From Rhodococcus antarcticus (GTDB taxonomy: Bacteria; Actinomycetota; Actinomycetes; Mycobacteriales; Mycobacteriaceae): a stretch of 64,000 bases of DNA. How positions within the stretch are numbered: the first letter of the stretch is position 1; the number at the start of each line of letters is the position of its first letter. The stretch covers positions 992,001 through 1,056,000 of the forward strand of contig NZ_CP110615.1 of assembly GCF_026153295.1 (NCBI RefSeq). The letters run 5' to 3'. Shown piece by piece: positions 55,079 through 64,000 of the stretch. Under the pieces are notes generated by a model. The model did not search any database, was not told the DNA's origin, and saw nothing but the letters and a program-made list of their open reading frames with translations. The translations under genes and the position numbers were made by a program.

Positions 55079-57571
55079 ATGGCAGGCAAGGCGAGCACCC
55101 GTGGTCCCGCGAAGCGCCCGGCGCGCGGCGCCACGCGCAGCACCCCCCGTCGCGCCCCGGCCGCGGCGCCCGCGAGGACTGCGGCCACGACCTCGACGAG
55201 GGCGGCGACCCGCTCGCGCACCACCCGCACGGTGACGACCCCGCGCGAGCCCGGCCTGGCCTCGCGCGCCGTCCGCGCCTCGTGGTCGGGGGTGGCCCGC
55301 GGCGTGGGTGCCAGTGTCCGGGCCGTCGGTCGCACCCGGGAGATCGAGCCCGGTCACCGTCGCGACGGGCTCGCGCTCGGGCTGTTCGCCGGGGCCGTCC
55401 TCGTCGCTGCCGGGGTGTGGTGGAGTGCCGGGGGACCCGTGGGCTCGGCCCTGGACACCGCGCTCCGCACGGTCGTCGGGGCCCCGGCCGCCGTGCTGCC
55501 GCTGGTCCTGGTCGGTGTCGCCGTCACCCTGCTGCGCTGCGCTCCGGCACCGGAGCACCGTCCGCGCACGGTGCTCGGCAGCATGCTGCTCGGGCTCTCC
55601 GTGCTCGGCCTCTTGCACCTCGGCGCCGGCTCGCCGGACACGCTCGCCGGTCAGCAGCGCGCGGGCGGCGGGGTCGGCCACCTGGTCGGGGACCCGCTCG
55701 CCGGTGGGGTGAGCACCTGGTTGGCCGTCCCGCTGCTCGCGCTCGTCGCCGTGTTCGGGCTGCTCGTGCTCACCGGGACCACCGTGCGCGAGGTCCCCGG
55801 ACGGTTGCGGTCCCTGGCCGGGGGCACCCCCGACCCGGACGAGGAGGGGGCCGACGACCTCGACCTGCTCCACGACGCGCCGGAGCTCGACGAGACCGCC
55901 GCGCCCGTCACGGAGAAGCTCCGCAAGCCCTCCCGTCGTCGCCAGGGCACCGCGGCCGAGCCGCCCGCCGAGTCCGCGACGCCGCCGACGGTCCGCGCCC
56001 GCCCGACCGTCGTCGCGGCCACCCCGCCGCCGGCCCCGGTGGCGGGTGAGCAGCTCACCCTCGACCGCGTCGTCGAGGGCGACTACGTGCTGCCGCCGGT
56101 CACGCTGCTCAAGGCGGGCGACCCGCCCAAGACCCGCAGCTCGGCCAACGACGCGATGATCGAGGCCATCACCGGGGTGCTCGAGCAGTTCGCCATCGAC
56201 GCCGCCGTCACCGGGTTCACCCGTGGTCCCACCGTCACCCGCTACGAGGTGGAGCTCGGGCCCGGGGTCAAGGTCGAGAAGATCACCGCCCTGGCCCGCA
56301 ACATCGCCTACGCGGTGGCCACCGACAACGTGCGCCTGCTGGCGCCGATCCCCGGCAAGTCCGCCGTCGGCATCGAGGTGCCCAACACCGACCGCGAGAT
56401 GGTCCGCCTGGCCGACGTGCTGCTCGCCCCGACCGCCAAGGGCGACCACCACCCGCTCGTCATCGGTCTGGGCAAGGACATCGAGGGCAACTTCGTCACC
56501 GCCAACCTCGCCAAGATGCCGCACCTGCTGGTGGCCGGGTCCACCGGCTCGGGCAAGTCGAGCTTCGTCAACTCCATGCTGGTCAGCCTGCTGGCCCGGG
56601 CCACCCCGGACGAGGTCCGGATGATCCTCATCGACCCCAAGATGGTCGAGCTCACGCCCTACGAGGGCATCCCGCACCTCATCACGCCCATCATCACCCA
56701 GCCCAAGAAGGCCGCCGCGGCGCTGGCCTGGCTGGTGGAGGAGATGGAGCAGCGCTACCAGGACATGCAGGTCAACAAGGTCCGCCACATCGACGACTTC
56801 AACGCCAAGGTCCGCTCCGGGGAGATCACCGCCCCGCTGGGCAGCGAGCGGGTCTACAAGACCTACCCCTACATCCTGGCCATCGTCGACGAGCTGGCCG
56901 ACCTCATGATGACCGCGCCGCGCGACGTCGAGGACGCCATCGTCCGCATCACCCAGAAGGCCCGTGCGGCCGGGATCCACCTGGTGCTCGCCACGCAGCG
57001 CCCCTCGGTGGACGTCGTCACCGGGCTGATCAAGACCAACGTGCCCTCGCGGCTCGCCTTCGCGACGTCCTCGCTGACCGACAGCCGGGTGATCCTCGAC
57101 CAGCCGGGTGCGGAGAAGCTCATCGGCATGGGCGACGCGCTGTTCCTGCCGATGGGGGCCGGCCGTCCGGTGCGCCTGCAGGGCGCGTTCATCACCGACG
57201 AGGAGATCTCGGCGATCGTCGAGGCCGCGAAGAGCCAGGCCGAGCCGGAGTACACCGAGGGTGTCACGGTCCAGACCGCCGCGGCCGGCAAGGGCGACGT
57301 CGATCCCGACATCGGCGACGACATGGACGTGCTGCTGCAGGCCATCGAGCTCGTGGTGACCAGCCAGTTCGGCTCGACCTCGATGCTGCAGCGCAAGCTG
57401 CGCGTCGGGTTCGCGAAGGCCGGCCGCCTCATGGACCTCATGGAGAACAAGGGCGTGGTCGGCCCCAGCGAGGGTTCCAAGGCGCGCGACGTGCTGGTCA
57501 AGCCCGAGGAGCTGGACGGGCTGCTCTGGTCGGTCAAGGGCGGCGACCCGCTGGACGTCGAGGTCGACTGA
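55079..57571 (+). CDS. ftsK: DNA translocase FtsK
   Basis: Septal DNA pump of 830 residues. A basic N-terminus is followed by about four membrane segments (residues about 100-240), an acidic/Pro-rich linker, and the motor: Walker A GSTGSGKSSF near residue 490, DPKMVELTPYEGIPHLITPI, Walker B-like YILAIVDELADLMM, and RLAFATSSLTDSRVILD. The C-terminal gamma domain (QAIELVVTSQFGSTSMLQRKLRVGFAKAGRLMDLME) reads KOPS-like DNA. Complete. Confidence 0.96.
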   Translation: MAGKASTRGPAKRPARGATRSTPRRAPAAAPARTAATTSTRAATRSRTTRTVTTPREPGLASRAVRASWSGVARGVGASVRAVGRTREIEPGHRRDGLALGLFAGAVLVAAGVWWSAGGPVGSALDTALRTVVGAPAAVLPLVLVGVAVTLLRCAPAPEHRPRTVLGSMLLGLSVLGLLHLGAGSPDTLAGQQRAGGGVGHLVGDPLAGGVSTWLAVPLLALVAVFGLLVLTGTTVREVPGRLRSLAGGTPDPDEEGADDLDLLHDAPELDETAAPVTEKLRKPSRRRQGTAAEPPAESATPPTVRARPTVVAATPPPAPVAGEQLTLDRVVEGDYVLPPVTLLKAGDPPKTRSSANDAMIEAITGVLEQFAIDAAVTGFTRGPTVTRYEVELGPGVKVEKITALARNIAYAVATDNVRLLAPIPGKSAVGIEVPNTDREMVRLADVLLAPTAKGDHHPLVIGLGKDIEGNFVTANLAKMPHLLVAGSTGSGKSSFVNSMLVSLLARATPDEVRMILIDPKMVELTPYEGIPHLITPIITQPKKAAAALAWLVEEMEQRYQDMQVNKVRHIDDFNAKVRSGEITAPLGSERVYKTYPYILAIVDELADLMMTAPRDVEDAIVRITQKARAAGIHLVLATQRPSVDVVTGLIKTNVPSRLAFATSSLTDSRVILDQPGAEKLIGMGDALFLPMGAGRPVRLQGAFITDEEISAIVEAAKSQAEPEYTEGVTVQTAAAGKGDVDPDIGDDMDVLLQAIELVVTSQFGSTSMLQRKLRVGFAKAGRLMDLMENKGVVGPSEGSKARDVLVKPEELDGLLWSVKGGDPLDVEVD

Positions 57572-57632
57572 GCTCCGGAGGCCGACCGGGCCGCGGCCGG
57601 GGGATCCCGTGCGTTCCGGCCGCAGGCCGTGC

Positions 57633-58148
57633 TCAGAGCGTGACGAGCATCCGGGTGTTGCCCAGGGTGTTCGGCTTGACGTAGCTGAGGTCGAGGAACT
57701 CGGCGACGCCGGTGTCGTAGCTGCGGCGCATCTCCTCGTACACCGCGGCGTCCACCGGGGTGCCCTCGATCTCGACGAAGCCGTGCCGGGCGAAGAACGC
57801 GGTCTCGAAGGTCAGCACGAACACCCGGTGCAGCCCCAGCGCCCGGGCCCCGTCCAGCAGCTGGGTGACCAGTGCGTGCCCGACCCCGCCGCCCAGCACC
57901 GAGGGGTCCACGGCCACGGTGCGCACCTCGCCGAGGTCGGCCCACAGCACGTGCAGCGCGCCGCAGCCCACCACCGCCTCCCCGTCCGGGTCGTGCCGCA
58001 CCGCGACCCAGAACTCCTGGACCGCCTCGTACAGCGTCACCAGGTCCTTCTCCAGCAGGATCCGGCCCGCGTAGCGGTCCACCAGGTCCTTGATGCCGGG
58101 CACGTCCCGGGTGCGCGCCCTGCGCAGCTCGACGGCACCCCTGGTCAC
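57633..58148 (-). CDS. argA: N-acetylglutamate synthase-like acetyltransferase
   Basis: GNAT enzyme of 171 residues matching the short mycobacterial ArgA (Rv2747), which acetylates glutamate or glutamine at the start of arginine synthesis. It has VELRRARTRDVPGIKDLVDRYAGRILLEKDLVTLYEAVQEFWVA, GCGALHVLWADLGEVRTVAVDPSVLGGGVGHALV and TFETAFFARHGFVEIEGTPV. Its place opposite ftsK is as in mycobacteria. GTG at 58148 is six bases after TACCGT (leaderless). Confidence 0.9.
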   Translation of the reverse strand: MTRGAVELRRARTRDVPGIKDLVDRYAGRILLEKDLVTLYEAVQEFWVAVRHDPDGEAVVGCGALHVLWADLGEVRTVAVDPSVLGGGVGHALVTQLLDGARALGLHRVFVLTFETAFFARHGFVEIEGTPVDAAVYEEMRRSYDTGVAEFLDLSYVKPNTLGNTRMLVTL

Positions 58149-58154
58149 GGCGCC

Positions 58155-58160
58155 ACGGTA
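58155..58160 (-). promoter_or_regulatory. -10 box of leaderless argA
   Basis: TACCGT on the minus strand, six bases before the GTG at 58148. Confidence 0.5.
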
Positions 58161-58191
58161 GTGGCCGGGTGGGTGTGGTCGGCGAGGCGGA

Positions 58192-58197
58192 TAGGCT
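58192..58197 (+). promoter_or_regulatory. -10 box of leaderless rimO
   Basis: TAGGCT, six bases before the rimO GTG at 58204. Confidence 0.5.
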
Positions 58198-58203
58198 GCA
58201 ACG

Positions 58204-59664
58204 GTGTCAACGCCTGTCCGGAATCCTCGTGTGTCCCTGCTCACCATGGGCTGCGCCCGCAACGAGGTGGACTCCGAGGAGCTCGCCGGCCGCCTGGCGG
58301 AGGGCGGTTTCGAGCTCGTGGGCGACGGCGAGGACACCGACCTGGTGGTCGTGAACACCTGCGGGTTCGTCGAGCAGGCCAAGAAGGACTCGATCGACAC
58401 CCTGCTCGCTGCCTCCGACACCGGCGCCAAGGTCGTGGCCGTTGGCTGCCTGGCCGAGCGCTACGGCGAGCAGCTCGCCGCCGACCTGCCCGAGGCCGAC
58501 GCGGTGCTCGGCTTCGACCACTACCCCGACATGGCCGCCCGTCTGAAGGAGATCCTCGGCGGTCACGCCGTGCCCAGCCACACCCCGTCGGACCGTCGGC
58601 TGCTGCTGCCCATCTCCCCGGTGGACCGCCCGGCGGCCGCGTCGGACGTCACCGTCCCCGGCCACGCGTGGGGTCCGGCGAGCCGGGTGGTGCGACGCCG
58701 CCTGGACGACGCCCCGGTCGCCCCGCTCAAGCTGGCGTCGGGCTGCGACCGGCGCTGCTCGTTCTGCGCCATCCCCTCCTTCCGCGGCTCGTTCGTCTCG
58801 CGCAGTCCCGCCGACGTCCTGAGCGAGGCTCGCTGGCTGGCCGAGCAGGGCGTGCGGGAGCTGTACCTGGTCAGCGAGAACTCCACCTCCTACGGCAAGG
58901 ACCTCGGCGACCCGACCGTCCTGGACACCCTCCTGCCCGCGCTGGCCGAGGTACCGGGCATCGACCGGGTGCGACTGAGCTACCTGCAGCCCGCCGAGAC
59001 GCGACCGGCCCTGCTGGCCGCCATCGCCGGCACCGCGGGTGTCGCCGACTACTTCGACCTCTCGTTCCAGCACGCCTCCGGTGCGGTGCTGCGCCGGATG
59101 CGGCGCTTCGGCGACCGGGAGAGCTTCCTGGGCCTGTGCGAGCAGATCCGCGCGCTGAGCCCCGAGGCGGGCATCCGCACCAACGTCATCGTGGGCTTCC
59201 CCGGCGAGACCGAGGACGATCTCGTCGAGCTCGAGCAGTTCCTGATCGGGGCCCGCCTGGACGCCGTGGGGGTGTTCGGCTACTCCGACGAGGACGGCAC
59301 CGAGGCCGTGGGCCTGGACGGTCACCTCGACGCGGCCGAGGTCGTCGCGCGCGTGCAGCGGATCTCGTCGCTGGTCGACGAGCTCACCAGCCAGCGCGCG
59401 GAGGACCGGATCGGCACCGAGGTCGTCGTGCTCGTGGAGGACAGCGGTGACGGCGAGATGGGCGACGGGGCCCTGGCCGAGGGCGAGGTGGGCCTGGCCA
59501 CGGGTCGCGCGGCGCACCAGGCGCCCGAGGTCGACGGGGAGTGCGTGTTCACCGAGGTCGGCGAGGTGACCGTCGGCGAGATGTGGCGCTGCCGGGTGGT
59601 GGCCTCGGAGGGCGTGGACCTGGTCGTGGAGGCCCTCGAGCCGCTGGCCCGGGTCGCGGGGTGA
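58204..59664 (+). CDS. rimO: Ribosomal protein S12 methylthiotransferase
   Basis: Radical SAM enzyme of 486 residues that methylthiolates Asp of ribosomal protein S12. The N-terminal UPF0004 domain holds three cluster cysteines ([34 protein letters not shown]); the radical SAM motif is CDRRCSFC in [20 protein letters not shown]; a C-terminal TRAM domain (residues about 420-486) ends the protein. Overlaps pgsA by 4 bp (GTGA). Confidence 0.95.
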   Translation: MSTPVRNPRVSLLTMGCARNEVDSEELAGRLAEGGFELVGDGEDTDLVVVNTCGFVEQAKKDSIDTLLAASDTGAKVVAVGCLAERYGEQLAADLPEADAVLGFDHYPDMAARLKEILGGHAVPSHTPSDRRLLLPISPVDRPAAASDVTVPGHAWGPASRVVRRRLDDAPVAPLKLASGCDRRCSFCAIPSFRGSFVSRSPADVLSEARWLAEQGVRELYLVSENSTSYGKDLGDPTVLDTLLPALAEVPGIDRVRLSYLQPAETRPALLAAIAGTAGVADYFDLSFQHASGAVLRRMRRFGDRESFLGLCEQIRALSPEAGIRTNVIVGFPGETEDDLVELEQFLIGARLDAVGVFGYSDEDGTEAVGLDGHLDAAEVVARVQRISSLVDELTSQRAEDRIGTEVVVLVEDSGDGEMGDGALAEGEVGLATGRAAHQAPEVDGECVFTEVGEVTVGEMWRCRVVASEGVDLVVEALEPLARVAG

Positions 59665-60299
59665 GCACCCGGCCGGTGGGGACGCCGGTGCCCGTGGTGA
59701 ACATCGCCAACGGGCTGACGATGCTGCGGCTGCTGCTGGTCCCGGTGTTCCTGGCGGCCCTGTTCGTCGACCACGGGCAGACCTCTGGATGGCGGGTCGG
59801 GGCCTTCGTGATCTTCGCCCTCGCCTCGTTCACCGACCGGGTCGACGGGGAGATCGCGCGCAAGCGGGGTCTGGTCACCGACTTCGGCAAGATCGCCGAC
59901 CCGATCGCGGACAAGGCGCTGACCGGCGCCGCGCTCGTGAGCCTCAGCGTGCTGGGTGAGCTCAGCTGGTGGGTCACCGGCGTGATCGCCTTCCGCGAGC
60001 TGGGCGTGACCGTGCTGCGGTTCTGGGTGATCCGCCACGGCGTGATCCCCGCGAGCCGGGGGGGCAAGGCCAAGACGTTCGTGCAGGCCATCGCCATCGG
60101 GCTCTACGTGCTGCCGCTGCCCGACGGGGTGCACCCGGTGGCTCAGGGCGTGATGGCCCTGGCGGTCGTCCTGACCGTCGTCACCGGCGTTGACTACGTC
60201 GTCCGCGCGCTGCGGCTGCGACGGGCGGGCATGCGCGCGCAACAGGCGGCGCTGCTCGGCCGTCGCACGGTGGTGGGCGACGGGGCCGCCGGGAACTGA
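59661..60299 (+). CDS. pgsA: CDP-diacylglycerol-glycerol-3-phosphate 3-phosphatidyltransferase
   Basis: Membrane enzyme of 212 residues for phosphatidylglycerol phosphate synthesis. The CDP-alcohol motif is intact in [20 protein letters not shown] followed by KIADPIADK. About five hydrophobic segments, starting [22 protein letters not shown]. Corresponds to mycobacterial pgsA3 (Rv2746c), upstream of clgR. GTG overlaps rimO stop. Confidence 0.92.
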   Translation: MSTRPVGTPVPVVNIANGLTMLRLLLVPVFLAALFVDHGQTSGWRVGAFVIFALASFTDRVDGEIARKRGLVTDFGKIADPIADKALTGAALVSLSVLGELSWWVTGVIAFRELGVTVLRFWVIRHGVIPASRGGKAKTFVQAIAIGLYVLPLPDGVHPVAQGVMALAVVLTVVTGVDYVVRALRLRRAGMRAQQAALLGRRTVVGDGAAGN

Positions 60300-60373
60300 G
60301 CGGAGGTGTCGGTGCGTTGTCATGATGAGAGCGCACGAGACGAGCAACGGTGGCGACGAGTGGGGAGAACGAC

Positions 60374-60712
60374 ATGGCAGTCCTGCTGCGGGAGGCGATC
60401 GGGGGCAGCCTGCGACGAGCACGCACGTCCCAGAGCCGCACCCTCCGCGAGGTGTCGAGCAGCGCACGGGTGAGCCTGGGCTACCTCTCCGAGGTGGAGC
60501 GCGGCCGCAAGGAGGCCTCGAGCGAGCTGCTGGCGGCGATCTGCGAGGCGCTCGAGGTGCCGCTGTCCGAGGTGCTCGTCGACGTGAGCGAGTCGATGGC
60601 CCACAGCGAGGCGCCGGTGCTGCGCCGTCCGGGTGTCGAGGTGCTCGCCGGAGTGCCCCGCATGGTGATCCCCGCCCCCTCGGTGGTACGGGTGGCGGCG
60701 CACGCCGCCTGA
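60374..60712 (+). CDS. clgR: ClgR-type transcriptional activator
   Basis: XRE-family regulator of 112 residues, the exact length of mycobacterial ClgR (Rv2745c). The helix-turn-helix is in [43 protein letters not shown]. ClgR activates clp protease and psp genes on envelope stress. ATG at 60374 with GGGGAG 6 bp upstream gives that length; the in-frame GTG at 60350 is rejected. The C-terminus ends in VVRVAAHAA, an Ala-ended tail that might be a protease tag (inference). Confidence 0.93.
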   Translation: MAVLLREAIGGSLRRARTSQSRTLREVSSSARVSLGYLSEVERGRKEASSELLAAICEALEVPLSEVLVDVSESMAHSEAPVLRRPGVEVLAGVPRMVIPAPSVVRVAAHAA

Positions 60713-60860
60713 GCCGGGTTCGGCCGAGGTGGACGACACCGGGCCGGACACCTGAGACGATGTGACCCTGGTGCGTGGGGTGATCCCGCCCCACCCGGTG
60801 TGCGAGGGTCGTGCACGGCCGCGACCTGCGGCGCAGAACCGATGGAGGCAGGCTCAGTCC

Positions 60861-61691
60861 ATGGCGAACCCGTTCGTGAAGGCGTGGAAGTACTCGATGG
60901 CGCTGTTCTCCTCCAAGGTCGACGAGCACGCCGACCCCAAGGTGCAGATCCAGCAGGCCATCGAGGACGCCCAGCGTCAGCACCAGGCCCTCTCCCAGCA
61001 GGCGGCGGCCGTCATCGGCAACCAGCGTCAGCTGGAGATGAAGCTCAACCGCCAGCTCGGTGAGGTCGAGAAGTACCAGGCCAACACCCGTCAGGCGCTC
61101 GTGCTGGCCGACGCCTCGCGCGGGCAGGGTGACGAGGCGAAGGCCCAGCAGTACGAGCAGACGGCGCAGACCCTGGCCGCGCAGCTCGTCACCGCCGAGC
61201 AGGGCATCGAGGACCTCAAGCAGCTGCACGACCAGGCCATCCAGGCGGCCGGGCAGGCCAAGGGGGCCGTCCAGCAGAACTCCAGCCGGCTGGAGCAGAA
61301 GCTGGCCGAGCGGACCAAGCTCCTCAGCCAGCTGGAGCAGGCCAAGATGCAGGAGCAGGTCAGCGCCTCGCTCCGGTCCATGAGCGAGCTCTCCGCGCCG
61401 GGCAGCACTCCCTCGCTCGACGAGGTGCGCGACAAGATCGAGAAGCGCTACGCGACCGCACTGGGCTCGGCCGACCTCGCCGAGAACTCGGTGCAGGGCC
61501 GGATGATGGAGATCGAGCAGTCGACGACCGACATGGCCGGCAGCGCGCGGCTCGAGCAGATCCGGGCGTCCATGGGCGGGGCGCTGCCCGCCGGCGGCTC
61601 GTCCTCCGCCGGGGCGATCGGGATGTCGAAGAACACCAGCGCACCGCAGAACGCCGTGCAGCCCACCCCTCAGGGCGAGCAGCAGGGCTGA
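60861..61691 (+). CDS. pspA: PspA/IM30 family envelope stress protein
   Basis: Peripheral membrane coiled-coil protein of 276 residues (the 35-kDa antigen of mycobacteria, Rv2744c). It has [38 protein letters not shown] and long heptad-rich helices to about residue 215, then a low-complexity tail ([16 protein letters not shown]). It coats and protects stressed membranes. ATG at 60861; GGAGG lies 12 bp upstream. Located between clgR and pspM as in mycobacteria. Confidence 0.94.
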   Translation: MANPFVKAWKYSMALFSSKVDEHADPKVQIQQAIEDAQRQHQALSQQAAAVIGNQRQLEMKLNRQLGEVEKYQANTRQALVLADASRGQGDEAKAQQYEQTAQTLAAQLVTAEQGIEDLKQLHDQAIQAAGQAKGAVQQNSSRLEQKLAERTKLLSQLEQAKMQEQVSASLRSMSELSAPGSTPSLDEVRDKIEKRYATALGSADLAENSVQGRMMEIEQSTTDMAGSARLEQIRASMGGALPAGGSSSAGAIGMSKNTSAPQNAVQPTPQGEQQG

Positions 61692-61696
61692 GACCG

Positions 61697-62488
61697 GTGG
61701 CCGCCCGCGGGGACGTGCCGGCGATCTGGGAGCGCGCCCAGGCCGCGGCCGCCGAGGTGGGCGGCCGTCTCGACGCCGCCTCGACGTCGCTGGCACGGTG
61801 GAACGACCCGCGGGAGAAGCAGATCCGACGACGCAGGGCGGCCACGGCCGTCACTGCGGCCCTCACGGGCACCACCAGCGTGCTCGGTGTGACCACGGTG
61901 GGTCTGACCGTCTCCCCGATGACCGAGTGGGTGGTGGTGGGCTCGGGGGGTCTGACCGCCCTGGTGGCCGTGCCCACGGTGGCGGCTGCGGTGCGGTGGC
62001 GCCGGCTGCGGCGCGCCCCCCTGCCGGACCCACGCCCGGCGCGGGTGCGGCGACCCGGTCGTGACTCCCTGGCCCACGAGCCGGTGGTGCGCCTGACCCA
62101 CGCCGAGCGGAGCCTGTCCGAGCTGCTCGGGCTGCTGCAGCGGGATCCGGCCGTCCCCGGCGGCGAGGTCGAGGAGGCCCGCACCGCCGCCCGGGCCGCC
62201 GTGGACGCGCTGCGGCGGGAGGCCGATGACCTCGGGGCCCTGGAGCGCGCCCGGGACACCAGCCCCGCCGCGGCTGCTGAGCTGGATGTCGTGGTGGGCG
62301 CGGCGCTGGTCCGGCTCGAGAGCGGGGTGCGCGCCTACGACGGGCTCGTCGCCTCCGCGGCCCGGGCCGTGGCGGCGGGCTCCGGGCCGGAGCGGCACTC
62401 GGAGAGCATCACCGCGGCCGTGGACCGGGTGGACGCGCTGACCGCGGCGCTCACCGAGCTCGCGGGCCTGCACGCCGCGCGCCGCTGA
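61697..62488 (+). CDS. pspM: PspM-like membrane protein
   Basis: Protein of 263 residues with two central membrane segments (TAVTAALTGTTSVLGVTTVGLTV and WVVVGSGGLTALVAVPTVAAAV) and a long helical C-terminal part. Matches in layout and position mycobacterial Rv2743c (PspM), the membrane partner of PspA. Starts 5 bp after pspA, so cotranscribed. The next mycobacterial gene, pspN, is not seen here. Confidence 0.8.
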   Translation: MAARGDVPAIWERAQAAAAEVGGRLDAASTSLARWNDPREKQIRRRRAATAVTAALTGTTSVLGVTTVGLTVSPMTEWVVVGSGGLTALVAVPTVAAAVRWRRLRRAPLPDPRPARVRRPGRDSLAHEPVVRLTHAERSLSELLGLLQRDPAVPGGEVEEARTAARAAVDALRREADDLGALERARDTSPAAAAELDVVVGAALVRLESGVRAYDGLVASAARAVAAGSGPERHSESITAAVDRVDALTAALTELAGLHAARR

Positions 62489-62497
62489 CCCCGGAGC

Positions 62498-62580
62498 TGG
62501 TTGCGCATCGCGCGGGAGGGGTGTCGTCGGGGGAGGTCTGGTCGCGCATCGCGCGGGCGCGATGCCGTCGGGGGGGGGCT
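62498..62580. repeat. Imperfect 41-bp direct repeat
   Basis: GCGCATCGCGCGGG occurs at 62503 and 62544, within two about 40-bp units that share TGGTYGCGCATCGCGCGGG and GTCGGGGG. Located between pspM and the Nei gene. No function evident. Confidence 0.6.
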
Positions 62581-62598
62581 GGCGGTGGTGATCCGTGC

Positions 62599-63453
62599 TC
62601 AGCCGTAGCGGGCCCGCGGCACGGTCGGTTGCTGGGGACGACGCCCAGCGGTCAGCGGAGGGTGCGGACCCGGCTGGCAGGTGGTGCACACGTACGTGAT
62701 CCGTGCCTGGTGGCCGGGGCCCTGCATGGCCGTCCGGATGCGCGTGCCGCAGCGCCGGCAGGGGCGCCCGGCGCGCTCGAACACCCAGTGCTGCGCGTCC
62801 CGCCCCAGCGCGCCCGTCGTCGACTGCTCCGGCCGGTCAGCGTTGCGCCACAGCAGGTCCCGTCCCATCCGCACGGTCTGCACGGGGTCCACGGACGAGA
62901 CCGGGCACCACGGGGACACGCCGAGCAGGAAGCACATCTCCGTCCGGTAGAGGTTGCCGAGCCCGGCGACCACGCGCTGGTCGAGCAGCGCCTGGCCGAG
63001 CTCCCGGTCCGGCTGCGCTGCGAGGTTCACCACCGCGGCCGCCGCCAGCTCGGGTCCCCACGCGTCGTCCAGCAGGTCGGGGCCGAGGTGCCCCACCACC
63101 CGGGCCTCGTCGTCGGTGGGCACCAGCGCCATCTGGTGCAGCCGGAACCCCACGGCCACCCGGTCGGGCACACCGAGCACGGCACGCACCTGGTGGTCGG
63201 GGCCCTTCCACCGCGCGCCGGGGGAGTACAGGTGCCACGAGCCGTCCATGAGGAAGTGGGTGTGCAGCGAGGACCCGTCGTCGAAGCGGGTCAGCAGGTG
63301 CTTGCCGACGCTCGCGACCCCGGTGACCGTGCGACCGGTGAGGTCCACCGTCGACAGCTCGGGATGGCGCAGCTCGCCGCGCACCAGCTCGTGCCCGACG
63401 AGGGCCCCGCGCAGCCGCTTGCCCGCCAGCCAGACCGTGTCCCCCTCAGGCAC
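62599..63453 (-). CDS. Nei-type (endonuclease VIII) DNA glycosylase
   Basis: Base-excision repair enzyme of 284 residues. It begins VPEGDTVW, giving after Met removal the catalytic Pro and Glu of the Nei group (PEGDT rather than PELPE of Fpg). It has VGKHLLTRFDDG, the helix-two-turn-helix region LLDQRVVAGLGNLYRTEMCFL and a four-Cys zinc finger (CRRC...CTTC). It removes oxidised pyrimidines. GTG at 63453; divergent from the EamA gene. Confidence 0.93.
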   Translation of the reverse strand: MPEGDTVWLAGKRLRGALVGHELVRGELRHPELSTVDLTGRTVTGVASVGKHLLTRFDDGSSLHTHFLMDGSWHLYSPGARWKGPDHQVRAVLGVPDRVAVGFRLHQMALVPTDDEARVVGHLGPDLLDDAWGPELAAAAVVNLAAQPDRELGQALLDQRVVAGLGNLYRTEMCFLLGVSPWCPVSSVDPVQTVRMGRDLLWRNADRPEQSTTGALGRDAQHWVFERAGRPCRRCGTRIRTAMQGPGHQARITYVCTTCQPGPHPPLTAGRRPQQPTVPRARYG

Positions 63454-63494
63454 CGCTCGACACCGCCACCACCGGATCCTCCCACCGGCAGCGA

Positions 63495-63500
63495 TAGCGT
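63495..63500 (+). promoter_or_regulatory. -10 box of leaderless EamA gene
   Basis: TAGCGT, six bases before the GTG at 63507. Confidence 0.5.
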
Positions 63501-63506
63501 GCCCGC

Positions 63507-64000
63507 GTGACGACAGCACGGACGGGACCCAGGACGCGGCAGGAGGTGGCCCTGCTCCTCGCCCCGGCGGTCTTCGTCCTGCTGTGGAGCACCGGCTTCG
63601 TCGGGGCGAAGTACGGGCTCCCCTACGCGGCGCCGTTCACCTTCCTGGCCGTCCGGCTGCTCATCGCCGCCGTCCTGCTCGCGGTGCTCGCACTGGTCCT
63701 GCGAACCCCGGCCCCCCGCGGTCGGACGCAGTGGGGGCGCTCGGCCCTCACCGGGGTGCTGCTGCACGCCGGATACCTCGGGGGGGTGTTCTGGGCAATC
63801 TCGCGGGGGTTCCCCGCCGGGGTGAGCTCGGTGGTGGTGAGCCTGCAGCCCGTCCTCGTCGCCGCCCTGGCCGGCACCGTGCTCGGGGAGACCCTGCGGC
63901 GGGTGCAGTGGGTGGGTCTGGTCGTGGGGGTGGTCGGGGTGGGTCTCGTTCTCGCGCCCGGTCTGGCCGCGGCCGACGGGGTGCCGGTGTCAGGTCTGCT
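63507..64000 (+). CDS. EamA/DMT family transporter, 3' end outside window
   Basis: The frame from GTG stays open to the window end (164 codons). It encodes membrane segments APAVFVLLWSTGFVGAKYGLPYAAPFTFLAVRLLIAAVLLAVLA, HAGYLGGVFWAISRGFPAGVSSVVVSLQPVLVAALAG and WVGLVVGVVGVGLVLAPG, typical of EamA drug/metabolite transporters (first of two five-helix repeats). Substrate unknown. Confidence 0.85.
   Translation, partial: MTTARTGPRTRQEVALLLAPAVFVLLWSTGFVGAKYGLPYAAPFTFLAVRLLIAAVLLAVLALVLRTPAPRGRTQWGRSALTGVLLHAGYLGGVFWAISRGFPAGVSSVVVSLQPVLVAALAGTVLGETLRRVQWVGLVVGVVGVGLVLAPGLAAADGVPVSGL

Noticed and set aside
57572-57632. Terminator between ftsK and argA
   Set aside because: Only short GGCCGCGGCC-like complementarity is visible, not a clear hairpin.

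Overview
The window is chromosomal DNA of a very GC-rich actinobacterium, most likely of the order Mycobacteriales (mycobacteria, rhodococci and relatives). The evidence is gene content and order. The series cysG, a DHA2 exporter, proS, a ferritin-like pair, rimP-nusA-ylxR-infB-rbfA-nrnA-dinF, truB-ribF, rpsO-pnp-pepR, dapB, thyX/thyA, dapA, ftsK, an ArgA-type acetyltransferase, pgsA, clgR-pspA-pspM follows the order I remember for the Mycobacterium tuberculosis Rv2847c-Rv2743c region, with local insertions and losses. GTG starts, 4-bp GTGA/ATGA gene overlaps and leaderless-type promoters (TANNNT ending 6-8 nt before a GTG or ATG) are frequent. I cannot name the genus. I see no rRNA, tRNA or CRISPR array.

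Bases 1-12000 are an accessory region. It holds a two-component system whose kinase and regulator genes overlap tail to tail, with a YggT protein in the regulator operon; a degenerate RCC1 repeat; a secreted trypsin-like protease; a DUF3311 / sodium-solute symporter / M20 amidohydrolase operon; an MFS transporter coupled to a membrane diguanylate cyclase; a 67-bp tandem repeat array; two oppositely oriented IS30-type transposase remnants; and an orphan secreted protein.

Bases 12000-24900 hold an ATP-grasp enzyme, a cobalamin riboswitch driving cobH-cbiX-cysG, a TetR/DHA2 drug-exporter pair with a clear operator, a RIO-type kinase preceded by a small leader ORF, yaaA, a DoxX protein with a long repetitive helical tail, proS, a YjbQ protein and a lipoprotein/ferritin-like pair.

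Bases 24900-35060 are the translation and transcription core: rimP-nusA-ylxR-infB-rbfA-nrnA-dinF, then truB and ribF. infB carries a one-base frameshift in a C run, either a sequence error or a real lesion. Bases 35087-39093 resemble the enterobacterial ynjBCDF locus: a CDP-alcohol phosphotransferase and a VTT membrane protein diverge from an ABC importer whose binding-protein gene seems reduced to its lipoprotein signal peptide.

Bases 39175-54920 carry a BtuF-like protein, an HTH regulator, rpsO, pnp, an M16 peptidase, lysine-pathway genes dapB and dapA, both types of thymidylate synthase side by side, an F420-type oxidoreductase, acetyltransferases, an AlkZ-like glycosylase and a ribbon-helix-helix/DUF4097 pair. 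Bases 55079-64000 hold ftsK, an ArgA-type acetyltransferase, rimO-pgsA, the ClgR-PspA-PspM envelope-stress module, a Nei-type DNA glycosylase and the start of an EamA transporter.

The least explained element is the 67-bp array at 10182-10581. Each full unit carries a strong ribosome binding site and two overlapping micro-ORFs arranged as if translationally coupled. An isolated ORF just upstream shares the same ribosome binding site and a related peptide.
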